Shown piece after piece: positions 29,389-42,391 of a stretch of DNA of 64,000 bases. The notes below the pieces were generated by a model. The model saw only the letters and a program-made list of their open reading frames with translations, was not told where the DNA came from and did no database searches. Numbering within the stretch: the stretch's first letter is position 1; each line of letters begins with the position of its first letter. Source of the stretch: Paramecium tetraurelia (lineage: Eukaryota; Ciliophora; Oligohymenophorea; Peniculida; Parameciidae); NCBI RefSeq assembly GCF_000165425.1, contig NW_001799622.1, positions 124,001 through 188,000 of the forward strand, in the 5' to 3' direction. The position numbers and the translations under genes are program-made.

Positions 29389-30204
29389 TCAAATTCGTTT
29401 TATCTACTAACTTTATGTATGCAAAAAATCTTTATAGGAGATTGGTTTGTCTCCTCTGACTTCTGAATTACAAACATTGAGTGTAAATGTATAATCAGAA
29501 CCACTTATTGAAGGTCTTGGTGATTATGAACTCTCTTCTTTTAGAATAAGCAATCCTTGTATTTATTTTTTGAGTAATTCCACTTCTTAATTTAATGAAT
29601 TAATTTTTTCATCTCTTTATTTGTTCTCTTAAACTATTAAATCGACTTTTTTTTATAGTTATTCTTTCTCATTTAGAGTTTGAGTGTATAGTTTCTTGTA
29701 ATCTTATCTATTCTCATACAAGTATTCATGATTTTCATCATCTTCTGTCAATAAATTCTTATATTTCAATGTCATATTATTTCTACAATCTTGTTTGTTC
29801 TATAGATTTATGATTTTATGCTCTAACTAATTCAAACCCTATTTGGCTTCGTTAATCATGATTCCAAACTTTTTTCGATCGTTTTCATCTTGAACTGTCC
29901 TAAGCATTGGCGATGTACTTTTTCTGGTCTATTAATCACGTTAAGCATCCAAATATTTAAGCAGCCCATTGATGTTGTCAAATCCTTATTTTTTAAAAAG
30001 GGAATATAACTAATTTATGGTCTTCTCATCTGGCTTTGATTTTTGATTAGACTCTGCATATGATGAATTGGATGAATATACAGCTGACTATCTTTTAGAT
30101 GAGCCTTAAGATATACTAGTAATTGTACATGAAGAAATATAAGGACTATTGCATCGAGTTTTGTTGGTTCTATTCAATATGTCTTGGAAAGGGACAGAAT
30201 TCAT
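29389..30204 (-). CDS. Coiled-coil protein
   Basis: Intron-free 271-residue frame starting MNSVPFQDILNRTNKTRC. The first 60 residues are Ser-rich and probably disordered. Then a short segment KTINQLYSLFKKQGFDNING precedes a long Lys/Glu/Gln coiled coil from about residue 110 to 225 (for example KKLYTQTLNEKEQLQKKVDL). The C-terminus SGSDYTFTLNVCNSEVRG looks structured. It converges on the ankyrin gene with only 16 bp between stop codons. No family recognised. A cytoskeletal or basal-body role is plausible for such ciliate proteins but is inference. Confidence 0.75.
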
Positions 30205-31487
30205 GTTAACTGATAAATTAATAATAATTTTATGAGAAATTTAGTATATTTATTCTTATATAGAATAATTGTGATATTTGACTACTCTGATTAAACTTCA
30301 TAAACTCAAGGTTAAGATCTATTTTAATTGATTAGAAGTATGTCATACCAAGAAAGTGTTTTTATTCTATAAAAGAAGTTAGTAAAATTTAATAAAATTG
30401 TTGATTAGTTTATATATAAAGACCCCATATAACATTCAAATTTTAATATTTCTTTTTATTGAAATAATAACCACCTTATCAGGCATAATAACTCTATCAG
30501 GATAATTATTTTATAATATATATATAAATAGTATATTTTTACTTTATTACTGTTTTTTTGGAGCCACATCATATTCAAATAACTCTGACCACTCAAGCTT
30601 ATTTTAAGAATATAGTTTTTGTTCGAAAAGGATTTGTATTAATGAATGTATGCATTATAGAAGAAATAGAAGTAAATAAATAAATGAACATCCATTTCCC
30701 TGAATTTGATTAAAAGTTGCAAAGAAATGAATTGTTTAATAAATTTAATATGAGTATTTATAGCTCAAAAGGTGGTTATATAATCTTAAGAATAATCAAT
30801 TTAATTAATTATTTTAAATGAATGAGTCTCAATTAAAAATAAATGATAAGTATTTGATAAATGAATTCGAAGATTATTAAAATCATTACACTCCATTTAT
30901 TTGATCTTTATAAGTTTGAATTAAAAAGAGAAAATGATTTTAGGAAATATGATCAAATTCTTGATTAATAATAAATTGTTAATAGAAAATAGTTAATTGA
31001 ACATTTTATTCTTACCAATATCNNNNNNNNNNNNNNNNNNNNNNNNNNNNNNNNNNNNNNNNNNNNNNNNNNNNNNNNNNNNNNNNNNNNNNNNNNNNNN
31101 NNNNNNNNNNNNNNNNNNNNNNNNNNNNNNNNNNNNNNNNNNNNNNNNNNNNNNNNNNNNNNNNNNNNNNNNNNNNNNNNNNNNNNNNNNNNNNTTATAT
31201 AATGTTTTAAATCGCATGTCATCATCCATAAAAATTAATAAAATTTTAATTTAGGGAAAATCATCAAATTACACCCATAATAAACACTAAAATAGCTGAA
31301 ATAGCAACCGCGCATTCGCAAATAGATCATATGTGCTTTTATGACTAGATAGATACAAATATTTAAAAGGGGCTTTATAAATTAGAATTATCTTATTATA
31401 TAAAAATAAAGATTTACTTGGAGCTTAGGAATATTAAAATGAAATATTTGTTTATATATACTTTAAATAAAAATAAATAATTAATTA
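30205..31487. other. Long AT-rich intergenic region containing a gap
   Basis: About 1.28 kb with an N run at 31023-31194. Several frames are open for 100 or more codons because only TGA stops, but none shows a domain, clear start or consistent introns. I do not call a gene here. It includes the upstream regions of the coiled-coil (-) and ANP32-like (+) genes. Confidence 0.5.
31023..31194. other. Assembly gap (172 N)
   Basis: Run of N in an intergenic region. Confidence 1.
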
Positions 31488-32137
31488 ATGGAGCAACTCA
31501 ATAAACAAATCGAAGAGCAAGCAGATGAATAAGATATTGTTGAGGATTTAAACATTGAAGGAGTGAAAATCACAAAATTCACTGAGGAAATGGCTGCTCT
31601 CTTTACTAAACATCAATCGCTTCTAGGTTTGGCATTTGAAAAATGCGGATTGACAACACTAGAGGGATTCCCTAAATTGAAGAAATTATAAAATTTAGAG
31701 TTTTAAAACAATTCTTTAACAGGAACATCAATTAAATATATAGCAGATAATTTCAAAGAGTTGATCAACTTGAATTTATCATAAAATAATATTAAGTCAG
31801 TTGATGTAATCACAGTAAATATCATGATAGGATTTGAAACCCTTAGCTTCCCTAACCAAGCTAGAATCATTGGAGTTGAAGGATAACCCTTTGACCAAAG
31901 AAGCAGGATATCATAAAAAGGTGTTCCAACTTATCCCATCCCTCAAAGTGTTGGACAATAAAAATGAAAAGGGAGAGGAAGTCCTTGATGTAATATACTC
32001 TATTTATTGATTAGGATGAGGGTGACGATAATGATGATGATGATGATTTAGATGAGGATGATTCATTTGATGAAAGTGAAGAAGATGATGAAGAATCAGA
32101 GGAGCCAGCTAAGCCAGTCAAGAAAACAAAAAAATGA
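31488..32137 (+). CDS. ANP32-like acidic leucine-rich nuclear phosphoprotein
   Basis: 199 residues with two 25-nt introns (31806-31830 and 31990-32014). The N-terminal LRR domain reads LGLAFEKCGLTTLEGFPKLK, NLEFQNNSLTG, LINLNLSQNNIKSVDDLKPL and SLTKLESLELKDNPLTKEAG. It is closed by the LRR cap HKKVFQLIPSLKVLDNKNEK. The C-terminus is an almost purely Asp/Glu tail (EGDDNDDDDDLDEDD onward) and a final basic PVKKTKK. This is the ANP32/LANP layout; the tail is known to bind histones or basic proteins and the LRR to bind partners such as phosphatases. Shorter than animal ANP32 (about 250), mainly in the tail. The second intron sits exactly between LRR cap and acidic tail. Confidence 0.88.
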
Positions 32138-32246
32138 CATTTTGCCCCATTAAAACATATAAAATACCGCCAATAATCATTTCAATATCCCCATATATAC
32201 TCATCACCATTACTAAGCTATATATCCAATTCGTCACTAAGCTCAT

Positions 32247-32641
32247 TCAAATAAGGATTCTATTTTGGATAATATAAATTTATTATACTAAAGCCAATCG
32301 GATTTCTAATTGCTATTCTCTATAGTCAAGACTCATCATCATTTACTCACTTGAAAGATTGGGAGTCTAAAAGTTGGCAAGCTGATTAACATTCCTCACA
32401 GGAATTTTATTCTTTTTATTTAATCTATTAAATATACTATATTCAAAGATTATAAAGCTTCTTATAATTAATGCGTTTAGATTTTGGTCGTATTTAATGT
32501 CATATTCATATCACATAAATTATGGATACACTACTTTGAATGGAACTCCATCCAATTTCTTAGTAAGGATAGACTCTTACCATATGCCCATATGTTACTC
32601 AATGTAATTTAATGAAGGAGAGGAATATTAATTGAACTCAT
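32247..32641 (-). CDS. Small hypothetical protein
   Basis: 122 residues from ATG 32641 with one 26-nt intron at 32412-32437 (AAG acceptor). Sequence begins MSSINIPLLHQITLSNIWAY, continues through a helical NTTKIQTHQLQEALQSLN and ends EIRLALVQQIYIIQNRILI. Spliced length is a multiple of three and the frame is TGA-free. No domain recognised. Converges on ANP32-like. Confidence 0.45.
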
Positions 32642-32921
32642 ATTACAATTGTGACTAATTTAAATGAGCAGTTTCCATAAATTTGAGATATTAATAATTT
32701 TATTAAAAAATCCTGCATTCTGATTTTAAGATAATCCTAATACTATGTTATGAAGAATCATTAATTAGGATAGTAGTTATTCATAATAGAGAAATATAAA
32801 AAAATAGTAGACAGGGATTTGAATAATTGAAAAATTTCAATTAATTAAAAAGCATATATGAATAAAGATATTGAAGAGAACTTTAAATAAAAGTCAAGAT
32901 GATCTGAACTTATTATACATA

Positions 32922-34744
32922 TCAATATAGAGTAATCATATTTATCCTCTATTCTAATTTTAATTTTTATTCATCATCCTTTTAATCTTCTGGAATTGTA
33001 AAGATAAAATCTTGATTAATTTTATTTTTTTTGTTGCCTACTTTTTAAATCCAAATAAGATTCTTTATTTCTTACCTCTTGATATCATGAAATAGTTTCA
33101 GAACTGTAATCAAAGAAAAAAATTGCAGTGTTGATGATCCGTACAAATATATAAGTTGACCCACTGGATCTCTTATTAAATCAGTTACTAGGACAGTAAT
33201 ACTTAAGCCTCCAAATAGAATTTCAAAAAGAATTCCAAAATAAACTAATAATTGGATTTTAAATAAAATTTATCTGTCAATAGCTAAATTAGCAGATTTA
33301 TTATTATACTATTCCTAGTATTCATCAGACTGATAGTGAATTTACTGAGTCTTCTGGTCTTGAGAACTATTACTGATTTAACTTAATTTCTTATTTTCAT
33401 TTTGTTATTTTGATTTGAATAATGGAGTTGATTTCTCTTATTGTTTTCTCTTTTCAACAATTTGTTTGGTCTCTTTCACAGATTTAATTTATTATTTAAT
33501 CGTATCTTATTAGGTTACTCTATCATCATTATTTTCCCAATCTATACCATTTTATTAATCCTCTTATAAACAACAACTATTGATCTCACACACTTGTTAA
33601 TCTGCCTAATATTGGTTATCCACCTGATTTGAATCAGAATTGTTATCTTGATTTTTGATTTATTTTATTTCCTTTTAGCTTTCCTATCTAAAAAAAGATG
33701 AACCACGTACTCGTTTAATAAAAGTTCTAGCAAAGGATACCGATTTTATTTTAGTAACAGCTAATTTAGGTTTAACTTCTTCAATTTATTTGACTTCATT
33801 TTTCTAATCTTCAATACTCACTTATCTAGACATCCTGACATACTTATTCATGGATTCTGGAGACTTGCTAAAGCTATCATTTTAAGAAATTTATTCAATT
33901 TATTCATTATTTTACTTCTACTATTCAAGGAATTAGTGTTTGCAATTCTGAATTTATTTCTTAATACATTCCTGAAGAGATTGCCCATAAATCAAAAATT
34001 CAAGTATGAAAATAAAGAAATTGAACAATAGAAAAAGATAACAGAACATCAAAAATGCAGGATATTACACACCTTTCCTTAGTCCTAATTTTATAATATG
34101 AAAATCGATACCATTCATTGTACTGACTGTAATCTAAACTAAAAGGACTATAAACAGTCTTAACTTTAACACTTCTTTGTAATATTTGAAGATGTACTTC
34201 CTTTTCTCTTTGTTAGAATATACATTGTATGAGATTTCATCATACATTGTATACCAAACAATCAAGAGACACCCATAAATGTAAAATAATATTGTGTAAA
34301 CCACTTCTGATAACAATCTCTCTATTACGATCGTCTTCCCTTTCTAATATGCTTTAACCAACTTTCACTTACATAAACTTCAAAAGGATCGAGAATCAGC
34401 CAAATCAATTTGCAAAGAGATAATATTATCGTTAGGACAAGGATGTAATTCTAAGGTGACCCTATTAAAGCAAGGGCATATTGCAGACAACTACTATGAG
34501 TTCAGACTAATTACGTGTAATAGGCTGGTATCTTTGATGTCTTTAAAGAGACCTAAAATTATCGAATAGTTATAAAGAGAATAATCACAAAAGCAGCACA
34601 GTAAACACCTTAGAATGTATAATATGGACCAATGAAAATGTCCTATAAATTCTTCTAACACTCCTCCCCAAATGCACCAACATCGCAAAGGCATTCTCCA
34701 TCAATCACTATTCCTTTATCACAACATTCTATTTCGCATTATTA
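32922..34744 (-). CDS. Seven-TM membrane protein with EGF-like N-terminus
   Basis: 590 residues; introns 34494-34514 (21 nt) and 34344-34372 (29 nt). The extracellular start MQCEIECCDKGIVIDGECLC continues DVGAFGEEC, an EGF/laminin-like Cys pattern. Then hydrophobic segments: YCAAFVIILFITI, NYILVLTIILSLCKLIWLIL, VVYTILFYIYGCLLIVWY, LRLFIVLLVQITV and FLMFCYLFLLFNFFIFILEF. A roughly 210-residue polar Gln/Lys/Ser loop follows, then IQLLVYFGILFEILFGGLSI and STLQFFSLITVLKLF, and an acidic/basic tail. Seven segments with a very long loop between five and six suggest a GPCR-like layout, but no conserved GPCR family motif is visible. The THH1/TOM1-type seven-TM family is another possibility. The start is uncertain: hydrophobic sequence continues in frame upstream of the ATG, so a signal peptide exon may be missing. 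Confidence 0.65.
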
Positions 34745-34991
34745 CATTATAAAATTATAAAGTAAAATAATTACAACTTCGATTAATATTGTGAGTAAAA
34801 ATTCATTATTAATAAGTTATTGATTTTCTCAGGAATCTTTATTTATAAAATCATAATTAATCTAAACTCACATGTACATTTTCAATTTATTAAAAAGAGC
34901 ATGTAATGTAATTAGTATTACCCATAATCCGATAGTGGGGAGATTGTCTAAATCAAAGCAGTGAAGTTTGGAGAAAATCATATTAATTGAA

Positions 34992-35496
34992 ATGAATAGT
35001 TGCTTTTAAAATGAGAAACCCGCTGAAGAGATCAATGATGGATAAATATAAACTTATAGAAACGATACTCATTAAAAATTGAAAGCAATTTAAAAAAGTT
35101 ATTTCAAATATTTATTAATGAATGATCTCACAACTAATTAGACAATCCTTAGCTAAGGAAATGTTGTCATAATCAGAAATCAAATAAAAATTACTGATGA
35201 GAATACAAGAAATGATAAAATAATAAAAAAGATGATTAGGATTTAAAAAGTTAAAGCAATTTATGTAAATTACCATATAATTAGAGAAGCCAAAGTAGAT
35301 GATGATCATTTAATGAGAATGTATCAATCTTCAAACAGAATTTAAGTCTAAACGAATTAATTTAATTAATAATATAAAAGACCCTTAAATGAAATTGCAA
35401 TTAATTAATAACATATCGAACGTTCTTGAATTAACTTCTTAAGTGAAGAGCTAAACAATTATAGAGGAAACTCAAATCTGGAATTGTGAGAATTGA
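34992..35496 (+). CDS. Hypothetical basic protein
   Basis: 153 residues with introns 35265-35284 (20 nt) and 35295-35317 (23 nt), separated by a 10-nt exon. Such a tiny exon lowers confidence. Starts MNSCFQNEKPAEEINDGQ. It contains THQKLKAIQKSYFKYL and KIIKKMIRIQKVKAIYR, which vaguely resemble IQ calmodulin-binding helices, then a helical Asn/Lys-rich C-terminus ending EETQIWNCEN. Lies 247 bp from the divergent seven-TM gene. No family recognised. Confidence 0.38.
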
Positions 35497-35950
35497 CGTT
35501 TTTTGATTATGAACACAATATATTTGAATTTTAATTGATAAATTCATTAGAAAATAAAAAGGGATGTAAATGAAGTTCAGAGTCATAAAGAGAGCAGGAT
35601 TAAAGTTGAAAATTTTAAAATCAATAAATTATATTAAAATTAAATAATTGAGGTTTAGATAAGATGAGAACTAAGCTGAGTCATCTATGCTAATAATTTA
35701 ATTGAAAGGTAGATATATAATTATCACAATTTAATTATGATAAAATTTATTTTTTCTTTATAAGTTTGTAATTAGATTTGTATATTTTCAAAATAAAATA
35801 AGTATGTGATTTCCTGTGAGTGTTATGAATATGTGACCTGAAATTAATTAATTCAGATTACTAAATATAATTAGCAGTAAAAAAGGATGTTTAAATAGTG
35901 AAGAATTAATTAAATTTATATAAAAAAACCAAAAAGGCAAAGTTATAATT
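35497..35950. other. AT-rich intergenic region
   Basis: No supported gene. Upstream sequence of the MYB gene, with poly-A/T runs. Confidence 0.4.
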
Positions 35951-37052
35951 ATGAAGGAATATCGTCAAAGCTGGAATTAAGATGTAATTATTATAAATAA
36001 AATTTCAGGAGGATCAATAGCTATAAGAATTATACAAGGTTTATGGTGATAAATGGAAAAAGATTGCTGAGTTACTGCACTTAAGATAGAAATCTTAAGG
36101 AAAGATCAGAACTGCAGCCGCTTGTAGAGAGAGGTATCAAAATATTCTTAAACCTACTTTAAATAAAAATTTATGGACAAGAGAAGAGGAAGAAAAATTA
36201 TTTTCATTATAAAAACTCTATGGGAATTGCTGGACTAAAATTACAATAAAGATGCGAAATCGATCAGAACTAATTTGCAAAAACTATTTTTATGCAACCA
36301 TCAGGAGAGTACTGAGAAGATTGAGCAAGTAAGTCGGCATCTTAAAACGTAATAAAATTATTTTGTAATTTAGCTTCTCAAATGTTAAAATCTATAAAGC
36401 CCAGTGTCTTAATGAGCATATACTTGGAAGACAACTAAGAAACTCAGTTGGTTTTCAATTAGGAAGTACGCCTAAATTTAAAGTAATTGATCACTAAATA
36501 TTAATTTATACAAAAAGAAGAAAATATACCTTTAGATAATGAGGAAACAAAAAATATTAGACAATTGATTAGAGACTTAGTTGATGCTAAGTATAGATTA
36601 TTATATAAATTAGTATTTAGTATTTAGAGTTTAAAGGACGGTTTCAAATATAAAAAAAAAATAAACTGAATTTTTAGAGTAATAAAGAAGAATTACAAAA
36701 GGAGCAAGAAAATATAATAAAAAGAATTAGATTATAAGAAGATGTATTTGTAATGAAATATCCACATTCTCAAAATTAAATACAGAAAAAAGAGTAAACT
36801 CTTAAGGACAGCTCATGTAATGAAAATAAGGGTTTTAAAAACTTAATAGCAAATTAGAATTCTTAAATTCCTGAAAGTTATTTTTCAACGTAATAATACT
36901 TTAATCTCTAATAAACCTAAGCTTATTTCCAAACCTATATGGATTACTCTAAATATAATGCATAATATCAATTTGGAAATTACTTTGATCCCTACTCATA
37001 CTTTTATTATCAATAGACTCCTTACCAATTTCAATTGTAATAGAGAATTTGA
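35951..37052 (+). CDS. MYB (R2R3-like) DNA-binding protein
   Basis: 342 residues; introns 35984-36008 (25 nt), 36349-36373 (25 nt) and 36591-36613 (23 nt). The two N-terminal MYB repeats cover residues about 5-115. Repeat 1 reads WNQDEDQQLQELYKVYGDKW, KKIAELLH and AACRERYQNIL. Repeat 2 reads LWTREEEEKLFSLQKLYGNC, WTKITIKMRNRSELICKNYF. The regularly spaced Trp and the third-helix arginines are characteristic. The middle is helical and acidic. The C-terminus is Tyr/Phe/Gln rich (FGNYFDPYSYFYYQQTPYQF), resembling a low-complexity activation region. Likely a nuclear transcription factor. The start ATG at 35951 (MKEYRQSWNQ) leaves the first repeat almost at the N-terminus. Converges on the ABCA gene, 71 bp apart. 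Confidence 0.88.
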
Positions 37053-37123
37053 TTTTTTGAAAAAATAACCTGAATACATATTTCAAACTTAATGTATTAA
37101 TTTAATATAAATATAATTTATAA

Positions 37124-40100
37124 TCATGATTCAACTTGAATTTAAACCTGCTCCTATTTTTGGTCCTTTTATTGCAGATCTTGTTTTGCGAATATGTTAA
37201 ATATCTACTCGATGGACGCTTGCTTGATAGAATATTAGGAAATAGTCAATTGTTATTTATTCTTTTCAAAAACTGAGAATAATTTGCCAGCTGAAATATT
37301 GGAAAGCAATCTAATCCTATAAAAGGTTTAGAAGTGCTCAATAATTTCATATTGACCAAGTTATTGCTAAATAAATTCTAATAGTTTTTTTCCATTCTAT
37401 TCTACAAGTACATACTCTGCCAAAGTTTCAACACTAATTCCGTGTCTATTTAAATCATTATACATATGTGACCCTGATTCTTTAGGTTGAATATAATTCA
37501 TTAATTAACCTTGATTAATCTTTTGTAAAGCACTGAGAGTGGCTGATTGATTGAGTTTTATGCCTTTACTTAATCCCATCTACTCAATGATTTGATCAAG
37601 GAGATTAACCTTTGGTTTCTACAATTTGATTTCAACCTCATATCCTTAGCCGTACTTATTCTTGACATGCTAGACAGATCCAAAACATCTCAAGTTGCCA
37701 TCGACTTGAATGGCAACTTTGGTTGAAAGTGCTTCTGCCTCTTCCATTGAATGAGTAGTCAAAATAATTGAGCTTTACTTTCTCTAAGTGGATATCCTTG
37801 ATATAACATTCCACATGAATCTTCTGGCCTCAGGATCCATACCTGTTGATGGTTCATCAAGAAATACAATGGGTGGATTACCTATCATAGCAATAGCCAC
37901 TGATAACTTTCTCTTATTACCTCCTGATAATTACCCAGCTTCTACAGACTCAAACCTCTTAAGATCCATTTCCACCATCTTTTTTTCAACCAATTCATGA
38001 AGGTGTAAATTAGAAATCCCCTTGATTTTGGCAAACAATTCTAAATGTTCTCGTACAGTAAGATTCTCTAATAAGGCATCAAATTAAGGACAATATCCAA
38101 TATTTTTTCTGGCATCTTGAATTTAATCAATAACACTATATCCAGATACATAGGCTACTCCTGAAGTTGGTTTTAATTCTCCAGATAATATTTTGAAAGT
38201 GGTAGTCTTGCCAGCTCCATTAACACCCAATAAACTAAAGACTTCTCCATTGCCAACTGAAAAGGAGATGTTGTCAACTGCTACTTTATGTTACTTCTTC
38301 TCTAACATAAAGACCTTTCTCAAATTTCTGACCAAAATTGCTTAATCTTAAGGTCTATAATTCTAGCAGAGTTATTATTCTTTCTCCACATCATCATCCA
38401 ATATTTTTGGATTGTATGGAATGGATGCCTCGTTAGATCCCAATTTTTACAATGAACCATTGTCTTCAAAGAATTCCAAAATAAACACTATAATCATATA
38501 TCCAACTCCACTGATTGCAAGCACAATTAAATCCTCACCTGCAACTCTCATTGCAAAAGTGTTAGGTGGAGTTATTGAATTCTCAAAAATCAATTCAAAG
38601 AATTGTTTTAAACTTGTCCTCAACAATCCTAATGCAAAGGAGAATGATGGAATTGGTCTAAAGACCCAAACCAAATAGGAAGCAGCATCTCTTGTAGAAT
38701 CAATAAGGAAGAATACGTAAATGACAATACTTATGATGGATCCAAATACAAGGTGAATGAAGAAGGAGGATAACAATGAGTTTCCTGGCACTTTGAAAAG
38801 GAAGCTTAAAGCATAGCTAAAGGGTATGATGGCCCATCCATAAAGAATAAAGAATAGAAAGACTGCTCCATAATTACCATCCAATATTAAAGCATCTATG
38901 TCAAAGGCCAACACCATTAGTGCACTTACAATTGCAGGTATCAAATGTTTGACTATATCTATTATCCAATTGCTTGCCCAATAAGCTAGGACTGAAACAC
39001 CAGAGACTAGTTACTAATGCTTAATATTGATTTCTCTTTCTTTTACTATAAATGAAATAATTGATGCGGGTATGAATGCAAAACCAATTGAAAATATAAA
39101 GGCTGATAGATATCCAGCAACTGATTAATCAATACTCTATTCATTTTGAGTTTGTGGGAATGGGTAAAAGGATACTTCAAGATTGGCTGAGGCGGTATTT
39201 GTAACCTTCCTTAAGATGGCTTAATTCATTTGATTTAAGAGAAGGGGTGAGCCTTGTACAAATACTGAATTCTGTAAAAACCAATAGGAGTAGGTAGAGC
39301 CAACAAATGAATTAAAGAAATACCATCCTGGACTTTCTCTTAATTCAAATTGATCGAAGTATTCTTAATCAGCTTATTCTAATTTGGATGATAATTTAGA
39401 AATTGTCCAATCATTGGGTGAAAAATATTACATCAAGTTCTAGCCAGCTTAATCTCCACCCCAAAACAATTATAACTTTAAGTCATCATATAAGCCTTAT
39501 GGTGTAATGATTGCCAACTCATCATCTTTCATCCACTTCACTGTCATAATAGCCAATCCAGAAATGACCACTAATATAGGTACAAAGATTTCACATACCA
39601 ATCCTCTTATATCCCTTCTGAAAATTCTAAATCTCTTCTACATCAATGCAAAGAGATGCAAAAAGAAAGTGGAACAGAATCCTTAAATTTTCTCAATGTT
39701 TAAGTCAACATTTTAATTAATCTCATCATTCTTTTCTTTATTTTATACATCATCAACTTATTCATGTCCAGCTCCTATTTTGGCCACCTTTAAAAACACT
39801 TCTTCTAAAGTAGTAATGCTGATTCCATAGGTTGCCACATGCAAAGTTTTCAAGTTCTTATCTAAATATTCAAACAAACTTGGGAACTTGTCGATTGAAT
39901 CAATTGGTAATTGCATAACTACTTCTGCAGACACATTAGATAGAACTGTGGCAGTGTTAATGTAAGTGATTATGCTGTCTATGATTTTTTAAGATTCAAC
40001 TTATGTGCTGTCTTTAACTAAAGTTAAATTATATCCAACTCCGAATCTATTCTTTAAGAATACACTGCTTCCAGAACATAGTAATTTACCCTCGCCCATT

Positions 40101-42391
40101 ATACCAATTCTATCTCCTAAGAAATCAGCTTCATCCATAAAATGAGTAGTTAGCACTATGATTCTATTGTCCTTGTAATTCTTTAACATTTCCCAAATAT
40201 ATCTTCTTGCACTTGTGTCCATTCCTGAAGTAGGCTCATCTAGATATACTAGTTTTGAATTTCCAATGAATGCAATAGCAACTGACAATCTTCTTTTTTA
40301 ACCACCTGATAGATTCTTACTGAGATAATCTGTTTTATCGGTCAAATCAACATCAGCTATTATTTTGGTTATTTAATCTTATATTTCACTAGATTTAATT
40401 CCTTTGAATTAAGCAAACAATTCTAAATGTTCTTTTACTGTCAGATTATCAAATAGAATATCATGTTAAGGACACACACCCATTATCTTTCTTAGTTCTT
40501 CTAATTAAGATTTCACATCATAACCATAAGCAATTACATCTCCTTTTGTAATTTCCAATAATCCTGTAAGCATAGAAATAGTTGAAGTCTTACCAGCACC
40601 ATTATGTCCTAATAATGCAAATATCTATCCTTAATACATTTACAAATTTAGGTTACTTACAGCCTATTTACCATTAGGATATGTTCTATGCAAACCTTTA
40701 ATGACGAGTGCTTCATTTTTTAATTCTTATTCTTTCAAAGCTTACTCAACTTCTTCAAATTTATCATCATGTGTATTCATTCTTTCCAATGACATTGATG
40801 AATGACTTACTCTATCCATTCTGTCCTTTTTCCAAATCCAATTAATGAAGAATAATGGATGTTTCTTAACTCCCCATTCGTTTGGAAATACTTAATCCAA
40901 ATATATGGCCAAGATCAAATATGCGATAATATTGATGACATGCCAAGTCCAAGCTATAGAAATACTGTAATTATTGATGGTAGTTGTCAAATTTGACCCA
41001 TCAAATCCATTGCCTTATGATTCCATTAGAGTGATAACACCAAATGAAAAGGCCAAAGAAGCTTGACTTGAAAAGGACACTCCCCAATATTAACTTCTAC
41101 TTGGAATAGCATTTGCAGGTACCAAGTTCAACATTAAAAACATTAGTAAATACCAAACAATTGAAACTATTAGTCCTGTTAAGGCTTATGAGAAAAACAC
41201 TGATAAAAAGAGTGATTACACTATTAGAACCAAGCAGAACAAGTAATAATTTAAGAATATAAACCCCCAACCAGATTCTACGAATATCATACTTTCTAAA
41301 AGTATATTAAATTATAACTTACTTAAAATAGCTGTTGCCAAGATTGAAATGATTCCATATATCAATAAATATTGGATTATCCATGACAAGTAAAATTAAG
41401 TGTTGCTCAATCCCATTATCTTCATTCCTTCTCTCAACTTCTTCTCTTTTTCATAAATAATCCCATGAGTCATTCTTAAAAATACAATCATCAAAGGCAA
41501 TGCCAGATAAATTCCATATGCTCCATTTACAAAATCTGGGAACTTATCTTCAATATGATCTCTTGATCTAACATGACTGAGAGTTGGTTCTATTGTGACA
41601 GATGAATCATATTATTGAATAATTAAATTATCAATCCAATTTTGAATAGTAAGAAATCCATTTTCGTAAAATAAGTAAGTGATTTCTTGATCCTCACTAA
41701 AAATATAGAAAGAATAATTACTATTTAAATGAATTAATCTTGTCCTTTCTATTCAATGGATATTCTATGTAATCTGTTGAATCAGAAGTGTTGAATCTTA
41801 AAGTGTAGCTAAAATCCTTCTAAAATACATCATCCCTCTCAAATATTATTGCTAGACAGAGTCCTTATGTATCTTATAACTTATTATATCCATCTGATCT
41901 CACATAGTCATCGACTTCATCATTATTTTAGAACCACTTCACATCATATCCATAATAATCAATAAAATAATTTGATAATTTCTAAGCCACTTCATTCTCT
42001 TTTGGTCCAATTCCTATTAATCCATTTCTGTAAGAAGCTCCTGAATAATCATGGTTATCAATGCAATTCCTAACATTAAAAACACGAATACTTCAATTAG
42101 GGCAGTGATTTCAGCAATTTTTCGGTGTCTTAATTTGGATTCTTGGAAAAACTGTTTAAATTTGGACTCAGAATTCGAGGCAAATCTGAATCATTGTATG
42201 CTTTTAAGTATGAAGTTTCAGGTATATCATCTATTTCAACTTGAGCTCTAATTTTATCATTAAATATGTTACCTGATTGTTAATAATAATCCGATGAAAA
42301 ACAAAGGAAGTATGATTTCACATACGGAACAACAACAATTCCTCTTCCACAATATATAGTTCTTTCTAAGTAAGGCTGTTAAGTGAGACAT
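37124..42391 (-). CDS. ABC transporter, ABCA subfamily full transporter
   Basis: About 1720 residues. Introns: 42248-42272 (25 nt), 42070-42091 (22 nt), 41697-41721 (25 nt) and probably 41296-41322 (27 nt). Order is TM1 (FFIGLLL region), a large first luminal loop, TMD1, NBD1, TMD2, NBD2 and a short tail. NBD1 has a GAGKTS Walker A and Walker [18 protein letters not shown] with a [14 protein letters not shown] switch. NBD2 has GVNGAGKTT, signature [19 protein letters not shown] and an [12 protein letters not shown]-like Walker B. These DEP(T/S)xGMD motifs are diagnostic of ABCA lipid/sterol transporters. The C-terminal regulatory region ends [20 protein letters not shown], the typical ABCA post-NBD2 block. 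Expected role: phospholipid or sterol movement at plasma or vesicle membranes. Intact by inspection. Confidence 0.94.

Noticed and set aside
30205-30650. Minus-strand open frames of over 100 codons in the 30.2-31.0 kb interval
   Set aside because: Several overlapping frames are open at once, none has a domain or consistent splice sites, and chance ORFs of this size are expected when only TGA stops.
30965-31254. Short ORFs across the second gap
   Set aside because: Artefacts of the N run in an intergenic region.
31815-31830. A 16-nt intron in the ANP32-like gene
   Set aside because: A 25-nt intron (31806-31830) with the same acceptor gives the same frame and fits the usual length.
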